Assembly (NCBI GenBank): GCA_930367205.1
Contig: OV884013.1
Span: 90,087,333 to 90,151,332 of the forward strand
DNA: 64,000 nucleotides
From: Acanthosoma haemorrhoidale
Lineage: Eukaryota; Arthropoda; Insecta; Hemiptera; Acanthosomatidae
Direction of reading: 5' to 3'
The notes beneath the pieces were generated by a model. The model made no database searches. It was not told where the DNA came from and saw only the letters and a program-made list of their open reading frames with translations. This document shows, in pieces, positions 10,623 through 23,639 of the stretch (its first letter is position 1; every line of letters starts with the position of its first letter). The position numbers and the translations under genes were made by a program.

Positions 10623-12080
10623 TTAATTCCAGGCATACAACTGTTCATTCTTGATTATTGGGCATCTCCAAGATTTGGTTCCTCTTTTCATACACTTTAT
10701 TAAAGCACCGTCCTCAAAAACTGATATTATTTCCCCTGGATAAACTTTTTCGTCCCTTTTGGTAAGGACATGATCATCTATATTATAATTGGAATTGTTA
10801 TATGTTGTACAAACAACATCATCCGATGAATGTGCACCATGTGACTTGGTTGGTGTTTGTACTTTACTACGTATTGTTTTTTTAATGCAAGGATTTGAAG
10901 ATGAGTAACGCCCCAGGTAAAAATGTCAACATTTTCCTACACATTCAGAGCATGAAAGGCTTTTAAACTCCAGGAGAATACCAGTAAAGACAAATTGGCG
11001 AATTTTTTGAGTTCCACGGAATGCAGTGATGGTGTGTGACTGTTTAACTAAATCTTCTATCTTTGCGATATTTGCAGTGGTAAAAATGTCTTTGAGTGAA
11101 CTCAAATCTACGATATCTTGGCCTTCAGCTACTGCTTTGTCGGCAGTTCTCTTTAAAGTACTACCTACGCCATCAGGTGCACCTTTGCCATGGCCTGGTT
11201 CTGAATAATGCCATGAAAAAAATGTCGTACCCGTAAATAAATCATTTATATGACGATATACAATATGGAACATGAACTTGTTCTTGTATAGGTTGTCAGG
11301 ACTATCACTTAGTATATGTATTCTGTGAATGTTTAAATTCTGACTTTTAAACCATTTAAAAACTGGTTCTAAGTGTGCCCGTACAGCCACTGTATCGTGC
11401 CTGTTATTATCCGAAAGAGAACAAAAAGTTTGCGATTTAACAGTATCATTGTCACGTAAATATAACACTCCTGTATGGAGTGTGACTTTTGGTCATGCCC
11501 CTTCAAAATGAACTACCTGAATCTCTTCGTTATATTTGCAACAATAGTTCTCACTGAAGTCTACATGAATAAGCAATTCATTGTCAGTCAAATTCTTTTT
11601 AAGTCCTGAGATGGTCTGATACTGGTGCGTTATCGTGGCAACATGTTTAAAGAATAAAGGCAACGTTTCTTCTAACTGGAGCACTAGTTTTCATAGTGGA
11701 ACCTTGATCGATTTTTTAACGGGTTTTCGTTCTGTCTTCATCTTTCCATATTTTTCGTAGGATGTAGCTTCATACATCCACTGATGATAGGTCACTATTC
11801 GGTTTGGCTGTGGAAGATAATATTCCACCATCTTGTTTGAACAGCCCTCACATTCTCGTAACAAACATTTAGTTGAATAGACATTGCATGTTATCATGGC
11901 TAAAAATCTTGTTAGATTACAGAAAAGCAATGCTTTATTTTCATACAATTTAATTACCATCAGTTGAATATTTCCATGAATCACACATTTGCATGTGTCT
12001 CGGTCTTTTAAGCTCGCCCAAGTCACCCCAAAAGGTCGAAGTCTACAAAATGTTGCCAAGCTTATTTTATATTTAACCAT
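10623..12080 (-). pseudogene. Transposon-associated protein of unnamed family, one frame with three TGA stops
   Basis: One minus-strand frame runs 486 codons from the ATG at 12080 to the TAA at 10623, interrupted only by TGA at 11691-11693, 11493-11495 and 10926-10928. Landmarks in order are RDTCKCVIH (about residue 27), CLLRECEGC, VDFSENYCCKY, LSDNNRHDTV, HILSDSPDNLYKNKF, SEPGHGKGAPDGVG, and a C-terminal YPGEIISV with WRCPIIKNEQLYAW. I know this arrangement from a large group of repetitive proteins in insect, cnidarian and fish genomes that are linked to transposons. I cannot name the superfamily and do not assign a catalytic triad. The N-terminus of relatives is longer, so the 5' part is probably lost or lies in another exon. 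No frameshift was found in the whole frame. Confidence 0.65.
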
Positions 12081-13182
12081 GGTCAGGAATTATTTCTGAA
12101 AATATTTAACTGATTATTTGACATTTTAAATTTAAGGAGCATCAGAATAAAAGGGTTCAAACAAGCTTTGTATAAACTAATCATTGTAGAAGTACCAATG
12201 TTTTCTAAGGAGGCTAAATAATTCATAGCCCAACTAAAATGCACTAACCGAGAATGTGTTTGTCAAAGTGGAATGAAAGTTGGCTTCTCAGGATTCCTGC
12301 TAAGCACAGAAAGTAGTTTAGCCTTCAACAAAAAGTATGTTGAAAAAGAAAATTCCTTTCCTAACCTACAAAATCAGCCATGGCCACATTGGGCGCTTGT
12401 TTTCGAGTGAGGGGTGGAAGAAATAACAAGCTCTACTGCCCGGACTTCACTTTTACTTTTAGAGCCATACCATTTTACAAACAGCTACATAAAAAATCTG
12501 TTACAAACAAAAATGCCGTTGCTTTAGACCAAATTAACAATTTGGGGGTACATAAATCGTCCTCTTTACCAATGAAGGAAATTAATTAAACGGGAATGCT
12601 AGACACTGACGAGAATGATGATGAACAATTAGGTAAAGTAACGTAAAGACGTAACAAGTAATATTTAGTATTTTTTTAAATTTATTTCCAGAGGTTAATT
12701 TTAATTTACTTGAAGATATTATACTAAAAAATCCAAATATGACAAGCTGTTTGGATATAGTAAGTGACATGACAATGAGTTGAATATACATGAGGTAAGG
12801 GCTATAGGAACGGAATATAGGAACGGCTATAGGAACATCACTAAAAAATACGACAGTATGTAAAAAAAATGAGCAATATTAACATTGTATTAGTTAAAAA
12901 AAGAGGAGGGCTGTCACATCCAGGAAAATACCTTACTTTTATTTGCATATTGTGTGAGAAAAGTTTATAAAAAGTGTACTTTTGAAAGAGTGCGTGGGAA
13001 AAAAGTTTTTTTTGTTCAACATACTACTTTTTGGAACAAGAAGCTCTCATTATCCGGTACAGTTAAGACGTACAAGGGCATATTATTTTTAAATAAGGAT
13101 ATATCTTTATGAAATTGAGAACAAAGACCAAATCAAAAAAAATATGATTATATTATCAAAATTTGGACAGTTATAATAAATA
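12081..13182. repeat. No gene; holds first copy of a dispersed direct repeat
   Basis: The 60-bp segment at about 12832-12895 (CATCACTAAAAAATACGACA and on) recurs at 13637-13697 with a few changes. Short ORFs in this stretch show no motif. Confidence 0.5.
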
Positions 13183-13315
13183 AATAAAACTCACTTATTA
13201 CGTCATTAATATTATCTTATTTCACTTAAAATTCCAGTGGACCATGGTTTCGAAAATTAAGTAATTTTCAAGTGAAATAAAGACAATATCAAAAACGCAA
13301 TAAGTGAGTTTTATT
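13183..13315. mobile_element. Fold-back MITE-like element
   Basis: The ends AATAAAACTCACTTATTACG and CGCAATAAGTGAGTTTTATT are inverted copies with one mismatch over 20 bp. The inverted similarity continues inward (TTATTTCACTT against AAGTGAAATAA), so most of the 133 bp can fold into one stem. There is no coding capacity. The target duplication is not clear because the flanks are A/T runs. Confidence 0.6.
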
Positions 13316-16300
13316 TTTTTTTAATTCATTGTCCTAATAATATTATGTTTCACAACATCGTTGCAGAATTCATCACGGCAATTATTAATGTTATTGGAGT
13401 AATTAGGTCTAACTGACAACTATTTAGGTCCTTCGTTTGTAAAAAATAAATACATTGCATTCAACTTTTTATGGAAACTAAACGGTTCTAATCCATCAGG
13501 AAAAGGTATCGACAATGTGCTTGTGGAGGATCTGTGAGGGTATCAAAGTGGGGGAAGCAGCAGAAGCGAGTTTGACTCAGCTCACTCAACCCCGGCAGCC
13601 CGGAGTGCCGCATTTACTCTATCACATAGCCTGCGTAAACATCACTAATAAATACGACAGTATGTAACAAAATTGAGTAATATTAACAGTAATTAGATGT
13701 TCACATAAAAATCCAATCCCAAATTATTATTGAGTCTTTAAAATAACTTTATTCTTGATTAATGATTTTTTTCTGTAATAAATGACAAATAGAATAGTTA
13801 TATTTTTGTTTCGCTTCATTTATAGGCGACTCTGGCTGTCATGGTATTACGACTGGAAGATAAACTGCGTACTGAAACATGTTTTTATTACAAACAGAAA
13901 CTTCGTCACACCGCCATATGTTTGCCATAGATCGATGTTTGCTTGCTTACAAAAAAAATGGAAAGTAAAATCGTTGTCAGGTTTGTGTGACACAGCTGCC
14001 ATTTATACGTAGCAATGTCTTTAACGCGTGGTCAACTCCAGCTTATGTTAGGGATGCTGAATTATCTGTATTCTTGGTAGTTTTTAAATGCTGTTTTTTT
14101 TTTGGTTTTTTTCACCTAATTTTAAGATGTATTGTACTGACTTTTCTATGTTTTACTTTTTATACATGCATAAATATAAATCTTCTAGCATACCAACGTG
14201 AAACATAAAATATAATTTGAAAATTAAGTGCATCATAAATTGTAAAATTTGTAATTGGTTTAAAATCACTATAAAAACTTTAAAAGTAAAATTATTTCTC
14301 TTTCCATAAAATAAACTTTGTCAAAACAAAAACAAATAAATAATGTATTAGAGGTATTAGTTTTATCTTACCCGCTGAAAAATGCTGATGCTGAATCTTT
14401 CAGATGGGAACCCCACAACGGTTTTTGGTGGGATTAAGGTTGAACTCACATTCTTAGTAGAGTAAATTTCATGATTTAAATTTTTTTTTCAGCTTTTCGA
14501 AAATGAACAGATAAACTTTTGTGTGGAACATTTGTTTCTTATATGAGTTGCTTGATAGTTGGTTCCTCCATATGAAATGAATTTTCGATAGTTCATCAAA
14601 CGACACATCTTTTATAATCTCATTAGGAGTTTTTGTAGTACCCTCCGTTAGAAATGGGAGCTTTTCACGTTTCCCGTGATAAAGTCGCACCTTTGATAAT
14701 ATAATCTCACTCCAATCCCCACTTCCCTGAAATGTCACGTTAATCTGAAGAGCCAAAATGTAGCAAGATCGAGTGCAGAGTGTGGAAATTCAGATAACCC
14801 TTTCACTTTTTAATTTATCTAAGTTTTTTTTTGCTCCTCCATTGCTAGTATCAAGCTGGACCCCCTTCCTCTATATACAGCGGAGGCAGCAATAAACCGA
14901 CAGCTCAGCTTATTCCTCCCCGCCCATCATTTAATAGAGGGATGAAAAAAGCCAACCCAATTTAAAAGAAGGAAGAAATAAAAGAGCTGAAAAAACTGAT
15001 TTGGCTCCTTGTGACTATTTATATTCAGTCGGCCAGTTAATAAAGTTTTGCTACACATTGTAAATAAAGGAAGATAGCCATCTCAATTAATTTTTAGTCA
15101 CAATTAATACATTGTCAGAATAGAATTTTACGTAAATCAACTTGTATATCAGGTAAAATTATCATTGAATTCAATTAATTTTTTAATGGCTTAAATGCTG
15201 CTTGTGGATTATGATGAAGTTATCCCTCACAATTTTGTCTTCTCCTCAGTTTATTTTGATATTTTAGAATCAAGCAGTACTGTCATTACTCATCACAGGC
15301 TAAACATGAAATGCATATAATCCGTTCTTAAATCCCCCCCTTTAATTCTAGTTTGAAGTAGGATTTTGAATTAGGACCAATTAAAAATGTTTTATATACA
15401 TATGCATATATATATATACAAATTACTACATAAATATAGTAGTTACACTAGAATAAATTATTACATTTAGCAATTTCTCCTAAATGCAAGCGTACAAAGC
15501 ATGTACAAAAGCGATTGTTAACTATAAATACAAAATTATGGAAAGACAAAATTAAACGATTTTTACTGAATTCAGTTTGTTATTATAGACTATCGGGTAA
15601 AAGAAGATTTTGGAATGTCTTAATGAGTTACTACACTAAAAGTAGGTTCATTTCTAGGCTAGCAGAAATTAATTAAATAGGTAGTATATACTTGTGGACG
15701 GGCAGCCTAATTTTATTATATAAGCAAAGTTTACCAAATATTTCTCCGGTGGGATCACGCAAAATATCAATTGATAATTTTATCCTGCCTTGCAACAAAT
15801 TCAACAGACGTAACTCCTGTCAATATTCCTATGTAAAAGGTCAATTCCTATGCATGCTGAATAATCCTGTTAAATTACAGGATTGGTATCTGAATTAATA
15901 CATTATTTATTCAGTTAAATTACGGTGCAAGGTAGGTGATTAATTGATTAACTAATCGATCACTTTGAAGCTGATTGACTGTCTGGTGGGGTAACGGCTA
16001 AAATTGAATTGAACAAACAATGGTCAAGGAAGTGCTAAAGAAATTTCTTGTAAATAAATAGTTAAATACTAGATGATATTTAGTGTTTTTTTTCTTTTAG
16101 ACCTCTTAAATTTCGAGATCTCGAAAGTCAATTTTTTTTTATCATTATTGTTTATAGATTCTTTAATTTTTCCTAGATTTTTCAAATTTTTTTTTGATCG
16201 CTGTATTTCATACCGAGCCCGAAGAGGTCTTCGTAGTGAGTAGGTACTTACATTGTCATGACGGCTAAGATAGTCAAAAGCTATGTTATAGTAAAATATT

Positions 16301-19300
16301 ATGTTATAATAATGTAATAAATTAATAAATGAATTAACACTAAAACTCAGTTAATAATTTGGTCTCTTTTTAGGAACTTGAAACTATGGGTTTTAGAGTT
16401 ACATGGACTCATTGGACAGTTTTACTCATTGGATGATAAATTTTACTATCGCGGTGATTGCCAATTTTAATCTCACAAGGGCAACTTCCTCACCTCTTAA
16501 ATGGTTATAACAAATTATCATTATTATATAAAATATATAAGTTTATATATAATATATATGGACTTTATTGCAACTCTTTCTGATGTCGATACTATCAGTA
16601 CTTTCTGTCTGGTTAAATACGACCATTATAAGTGCAATACATATTTTTATGTTGCCATGGAACCTCAATAAAGTTTATGATTCAGTAGCGATATTTCGAC
16701 TGGAAATAATTCATTCATGTTACATAAAGTAGACTCTTCCTAGAAAAGTAGAGCTGTTAAATATCTTGTTGACATAGCTTCGTAATAAATTCTGAGTGAG
16801 GAAAATTCTTCTACTGTCATAGAATATCCAATTTCTTTCCCCCACGTTAATAATTGATTCGCATAGATTATAAATACTACAGAAATTTCCCTACTGTAAT
16901 AAATAATTCCCTTCTCCTTAACGGAATTCAACTCAGTGCCTGCCTGCTGGTAATTTATATAGAAGTAGAGGGAGCCTTACTTCAGTTTGTAAAAAACTGA
17001 CAAATACACGTTTAATTAAGCCAACCTTTTCAGTCGTATTTTGGATTAGTTGTGAAAACGATTTAATAACAGTTTAATTTATCTTTGTTAGTGTTACGAC
17101 TAACTATTAAATTTAATTTTTCTTTAATTTATAAAAATTATGATGAAGTGTCGCAGGTAAGAAATTAGGCTCGATAAGTTTTAGATACTAGCAAAGGGTA
17201 TGGAATATACTATATTTGTGATGCTGCAGTAAATAACCCAGCCTAACAAATGACTGATTAGTTTATAGCACGTTTATAAAGTAGGGGAGGGTACGTAGAC
17301 ATTTTAGCATACCTAAGATGATAAAAGAGGAATAATTATCATAAAAACTATAAAAGATGTAATGCTAAAACAAATATGAAGGTAAATATTCTACTTAAAT
17401 ATGTAAATGGTAGGGTCAGCTAGAGTAATGTTTTAACAAGGGTGAATTAACTAAAGGCGTTTTTTGCAACGATGATGATTTCGTTCGTTTGAGGAGTTAA
17501 AAGCTTATAATAGTTTTTAACTATTAATCCATAATTTATTGTGAGGCTGATGGAATTCAATTTTAAGAGAGATCTCATCTTACTTATCTTACTGTTAACC
17601 GTTGTAAATACTTTAGTGGCTGAAAACCTTTGCTCTTTTTCGGTCCAGAAAATGCCAACGTCGGTAAAACTTTGGCTTTAAACACAGACAAAAGTCTGGT
17701 GAGGCAATAAGCCATTTTGAAAACTATTTTCCATAACTTAAATTGATTAAAAAAAATTTTCAATAGTTGAACGTTTTTCTGATTTTGAACATTAAACTCA
17801 AGCCGTTTGTTGGATTTCATATTCTCTTACCTCAATTGAAATAATATTCTAACCGACTGAATTTTATAATAGATGGACTAAATATTTAACAGAGTAATGA
17901 AGTGTTTATAGCTTTTAATTTTAATTTTATTATTTCATCGTAAATCCATGTTTTTAGTTTATTTGACAAAAATGAGTTATTCAATTACGTAATAATCTGA
18001 AGACATCATGTAGGTGAACATTTAAGAATGTGTAGTTCATTTATTATTAAGGAATAAAAAAAGTTCTTTTTCTTATTTGCATCGAAATTTATTTACCAGT
18101 GCTCGGAATTGAACCAACCACTTTTCTTAAAAGCGTGATATTCCCAATGGAAAACTTAGAAAACAGCTTCGGTAGCAAAGAAATTATATTGGTTAAAAAC
18201 CAGATTTATAAATTATGTAATTTTAAAAGGGGGTTATGTCTTAACACGAGGTTTTATGGACCTTACTGAAGAAAGAATTAAGGGTTCCAGAAGTTCAATT
18301 ATTCTCTACTATTTTCTAAATATTACTTTTCATATTCTGTGTGCTTTCACGGAAAACGAGGAAACGGAGAGATACATCATTTATTGTCACTAATATTTTA
18401 GTGGGATGTAGACTTAGTTGACCGGAACACGTTTCACACGTAGGCCTTACTGATAACAGGTGCAAACATTTGGGTGGTCTAGTTAACTGGGACCGTAACT
18501 TTGAGCTTTGGTGATGCAAATCCGTTTTGGTCTGGAATAAACCTTGAGCACATACAACTCTCTATATTAGTTACTAGTTAAACTGAAACTAGTTTCATGC
18601 TGCTGAGTATATTCATGGCTACAGCATCAGACCGTAGCCAAAAACTTCGTAATGGATTCGTGTGAAATATATTTGACACTTTTATTCAAGTTTTGTAAAA
18701 TTACGAATAAATATAATGACAGGTTTAAAATGTACAAATTAGATTTATTTCATTACGACTCATCAGTGAGTCAGATTTATTTTATCAGAAAGTTCATAAT
18801 GACCTTTACAGATACTTAACTGTGACTGTCAAAAAGCGCTATCAACAGTAATGGATAAATTTTGTCGTTCACGTAGCTACTTGTTTTTTTACCGCAGTGA
18901 TTTAATTAAAGCTTGCTTTAAATGTATTTTGGAAATAATGTTGATTATTGATTTAGTGAGCTTAACTCAAACTCTACTGTACATTGTATTTTCCATCTTC
19001 AAAGTTAGGTTGAACGTTTAATTAGTTATATTGTTGTTAAATTGGAATAGATTTCAAAACAATCGTTTTGACTCCCTCGATGACACTTTTTTCAGTATAT
19101 TATAAATAAGAATACCCCTACCACTAAGGGGGGAGGGAGTGACATGTCTATCTTCAATCATAAACGGCCGATATTATTGTAGAATCCAGAGTTTTAGGTA
19201 GAGCTCCCGACAGTAAGGGGGTGACAAGGAGTGAAACATCAAATAACTAGCGTTAGATTCAAGTATTTTCTCGTAAATATGTCGATAAACAGGCCAAGAG

Positions 19301-20379
19301 TAATCACTCTTCATCCAAATATCAATATAGTGGATATCTGGTAGGGATAAAAAAAAATGTATCATATAAATTTTGTTTTATTGGAATAGCATTTATTTTT
19401 TATGGGCTACCACTTGGCCAGCTGTATGACTGATAAAAAGAGATGTGAGCACTCAAGTAACTTATTTCTTAAAAAACATAAAGATTTTGGACTATTGGAC
19501 TATATGAGTGGGACTATAAGGACGACTATTAAGAAATAAAATAAAAAAAATACTGGCAGAGAATTACAAATTATTTATTGTTAGTTAAGCATTTTCCCTC
19601 TATTTTCACCCGTTTTCCAGTAGCTCATTAATTAGAAGATGGGACACCAGTGAGAAAAGTACCTCTCAGACAAAATATTACGCTCACGTTGGATATTAAA
19701 ACTGAAGGGACGAATACAAAGACTGAAACTGCCTAGAGGGCTATTTGAGAAGTCAGAAGCCCTTGACTAAGGGTGGAACTTAAATGTACACCCGTTTATC
19801 ACCACCTGATGCCTCATTTATTCACACTGTAGGGCAGTCGTGGCTCATGTACTTTCCTTCCTATAATCTGCACATTATCTTGTCGATATGGCATCGCCCA
19901 GAACTGGTCTTGTTGTCGCTGAGCAATCGTAAATATGCGCTGGTGTCAATAATCCAAAACTTAATTCTTTTCTCTCGCGGAACCGTTAATGCAATTGTAT
20001 TTAGATATAATAGTAGAATAAATAGTTTATCTACGTAGTCTTTGTTTATCGATAAGTTTATTTCTTTGAATTAGCTGTATAGTTGTATTTTGGTCTATTT
20101 AATGAGACTGAAGTGAGTAACAATTAAATTAAAGGTGTGGTAATTATCAGTTTTTACTTGCTAAAGCCAGAAATTTGTAGCGGTTGCTCCAATAACTCAT
20201 GAACTTTCTGTGTGGTCATAAAATACTTCTTCATACTTTGTTCAATAATTAAGGGCCATAAAATACGAAATATTCAAAAAAGCAACCTTTTTATAATTAA
20301 TAATTGTCCTTATAAATAGTGAAAAGGGTACTTTTCCCCTAGAACCACAGACATTTTTAATCCTTTAAAAAAAAAAAGG
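13316..20379. other. Long AT-rich stretch without a recognised gene
   Basis: It contains the second copy of the 60-bp direct repeat (13637-13697), short (TA)n tracts near 15400 and 16530, and a GC-richer patch at 13500-13625. A 95-codon minus-strand ORF at 14756-14469 has fairly protein-like composition but no motif I recognise. A GGTTCAATTCC box-B-like sequence lies on the minus strand near 18105-18115 without a convincing tRNA fold. Confidence 0.4.
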
Positions 20380-21057
20380 CACTAGGCACTAGGGGAGTGC
20401 CTAATCACCGTAGCCCTGGTGACAAGTGCGGATTGTTGTAGTTTATAACATGGACCATTGTTCCATGTCGGCATTCAATATCTGACTCCATTTATGATAG
20501 GTATGTGTCCTGACAATACACTATGTTCAAAAGAAAAGGGTACAAAGGCTTCATAAAGAATAAGATTTGATCAGAGTTAGAACGGGGCACGGCAGTGTAA
20601 CAGTGGCGAGGCGTATGACCGTCTGCAAGGGGACTGCGAGAAAGGTGACTGGCAGAGGTGTGGCCAAGAGAGTAGACCTACAGGGCCTAACTTCCGGATT
20701 TAAGTACTGTTTCCCCTTCCTAGTGGAAGGTGGGGACGGCTGAACGGCTGAAGGTCACACCTACCGAGATACGTGATCGCTCGTCCACTAACGGACGATG
20801 TTTATGGCATGGGTTTTAGATTTTATGACCGCCGGAAGTCGAATAGAGGTCTACAGATCCTGCTTTATGAGGGGGCAGGTGGCTTACCCTCATGTTTATT
20901 GCAGGTGGCCTTCGACCCTCTGTTTACCTGCCTTGTTACAACTGCCACATAGACCCACCTGGTTTATTACAAGAATTACAAATATTTGCATTTATATTAT
21001 AATACATTATGCACCAGAGTATAGGGTAATTTACATATGTGGTTGACAATCGCTACA
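20380..21057 (-). mobile_element. LTR-like element, TGTAGCGA family, copy P1
   Basis: On the minus strand it starts TGTAGCGATTG followed by ATTACCCTATACTC (21057 leftward). It passes a segment with GAACATAGTG, a TGTC(A/G)GG(A/G)CACA box and ATGGAGTCAGATATT near 20490, and ends near the hairpin-forming AGGCACT/AGTGCCT at 20385-20404. The order is the same as in the copies at 37080, 38807 and 56604. It has no intact ORF. Confidence 0.6.
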
Positions 21058-23478
21058 GTACCCAAAAAAGTACTAAACATACACACAGATGACTTTAACC
21101 AATTTGTAAACCAAAGCTGAGCCCCATCACCTAGTCTTGTTTATTTTGATGTTGTATTTTCAACTGTAAAAAGAAATGAAGAAACCCTCCTTCAAATGCA
21201 TCGAAGTATGCAGCAAGAAGTAAAATTTTCTGTAAATCTTGTTCATTGTATTGTGATCATATATTTGTAAAAAATGTTAATAAATGGGGTTTTGAAAAAA
21301 AAAAAACTTTAACCAAAAACTCACTCACTTAAAATATAATTAATAAATTTAATTTGATATTACAAATTTCCTTAAAATGTATATTTCTATGGCCTAAACA
21401 CTGCGTAAAAGTAACAGGGAGGGATTCACTTGGACTACGTTGAATGGTTAAAAAAGTCGTGATAGCAATATACCTGTGACATGAAACATATCCTGACCGC
21501 CAGGAGAAATTTGCACACATCCATGATCCATGTTTTACTCAGAACAAGTGCAATTCGATTGAGCATTTAAACGTTTTGCAACATCGGTTGTCTACTTCAC
21601 TAAATGGCTACACCTATCGATTTATCCACAATCACTAAACCAACGGCCACGGAACAATAGAAATTCTGATTTACAGAGGCTGCAGGGAACTAGATAGTAA
21701 TGAGGTCAGCTCAATTGTATTGACGCAAACTGCTCAATTCAATTGATGGCATTACTTTCAGATAAGTATAGGAAATGCAGTTTTTGCAATGGAGTCAAAT
21801 AGTTACATAATGTGTTTTTAATAATTGTAGCAACAAATGGAGACGAACGTGTAATTATATTTTACTCACATGAGTTGATTTCTTGATTACGCACCTTTTA
21901 AATATTATGTAATGTGAATAAATCAAAATATCTATTAGTAATAGAAAAACTAGTTTACAGAATGACAGGACTTAGGCGACAAAGACCATTCTGGAGGAAT
22001 CTTTATGTAGGAATTGTCACATTTTTTTAAGGATGAATCATGCAAGGGGACCTTATGATCAATCAATCATTGGCTTTTTTTTTTGTTTGGTTCTTCACGT
22101 AAATATGATTCCCCAACATTATTTTAGTAATAGCTTATGAATTTACCATATTTATAAGAGCCAATTATTTGGATTAGCAGGTATGGGGTCTGGTTTAGCT
22201 GCTTTGACAGATAGCTCATCATATATCATGAGTCGTATTTTTTTTTTTTAAATTGGTTGTGGTTGTAAGTACAGTTTGGCGGGTAATTAAGCATACTGGT
22301 TTCTGATCTTTTATATTTTGGGGCAAATGCTCTCTCAACAGTTCTGTTCGTTGCATATCGTTCCAAATTTGTAATTTTGTATATCACAAACAGTGTCTAA
22401 GCTTTAAACCGTTATTGTAAAACATTTCGACCTTGTTTGCAGCAGACCACGCGTTTGTTGTTGTCTACAATTTAAGTCGTATGTCTATATCTTAAGTAAA
22501 ATGTGTGAATTGTGTTTGGTCCTTTTTATTTTCGTTTGGTACTGTTTTTTGCAAAGTGTAAATTTATGGCGTTAGTAATATTAAAATCGGTAAAATGTTT
22601 GCTACCGGTTTTGTAAACTGTTTAATATCTCTATAGTTATTTTATAGCTATGAAACTCTGTACCGTTTACTATTTCATTATGTTGTGTTGGATTCGTATA
22701 TCACTACGTTCCATACATCGGTTGCGTACGTCAATGTGTGCAGGATGGCACCTTTACTCATGGAACAGCACCGCTAAAGGAAGACATTTCAAAACCACGT
22801 ACCACATCAAAATAGTTACTTTGGCACCAAACTACTTTAGATTGACTTTCATACCAAACAAATGTTAACATAATTAACAAAAAAAGATATTAAGAAAAAA
22901 AAAGGATCTAAATATTTTAAATATGTCCTTACACAATAAAACGTAATTTATATACTAAGCCTCAAAATCAAATGGAAATTTTGTGTAGAGACAATCGAAG
23001 AAAATTGATGTTTTGATATGGAATTTCGATCAGAACTTATGAATGTATGCTGGTTATTCACAGGGAAGTGGGTGTGGCCAGCATCACGCTTCAATAGCTT
23101 TGTTCCCCTTTATATAGGCTAGGCCTGTCCCGGGAGGGTGTTCTGACCTTACTCCTCGTAGGAATAAAATTTTATGCCCTGAGCTTGAGATGTAACCTAG
23201 TGCCGGAGCTTCACAGCCTCATCCCTTAAGCTGCTCCGCTGTCCTATTAATAACTAAGCGAGCTAAACAACTGGAATCCTCCCCCTACAAAAAAAAACCT
23301 CGAGTTTTTCAACATCTTTATTTTAATTTATTTTTTTCAAGAAATACCTGTTGTTATATCCCAAACGATATAAAAATTTAAGCAATGCATTAAGGGAAAT
23401 CAACAAACATTTGATTATATTTTTAGAAGTTTCTAAACTTTTGTTTCAGTCCAGTAACATATATTTTGAAAAAAAGCG
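21058..23478. other. AT-rich, no recognised gene
   Basis: Short ORFs only. No repeat shared with the rest of the window was noticed. Confidence 0.4.
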
Positions 23479-23639
23479 TTAATTGGTGTTGCCATGAATA
23501 TTGTATATTGTATTAATGAGCGAGTGAATGATGAACTGTAAATATGGTATGAATGAGAGCATTTATCTTAATTACTTATTGCCTTATAAAAGGCAGATTG
23601 TAATTATAGCACAATAAAGGAATTTAATTGGTGTTGCCA
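23479..23639 (+). mobile_element. LINE 3' end, CAATAAAG family, copy 2, with 16-bp target duplication
   Basis: The 16-bp TTAATTGGTGTTGCCA occurs at 23479-23494 and again at 23624-23639. Between them lie 129 bp that match the 3' ends of the other family copies (GAGCGAGTGAATGATGAACT and AAAGGCAGATTGTAATTATA) and finish in CAATAAAGGAAT. This is what target-primed reverse transcription leaves when it stops early. The insertion is 5'-truncated and non-coding. Confidence 0.85.
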
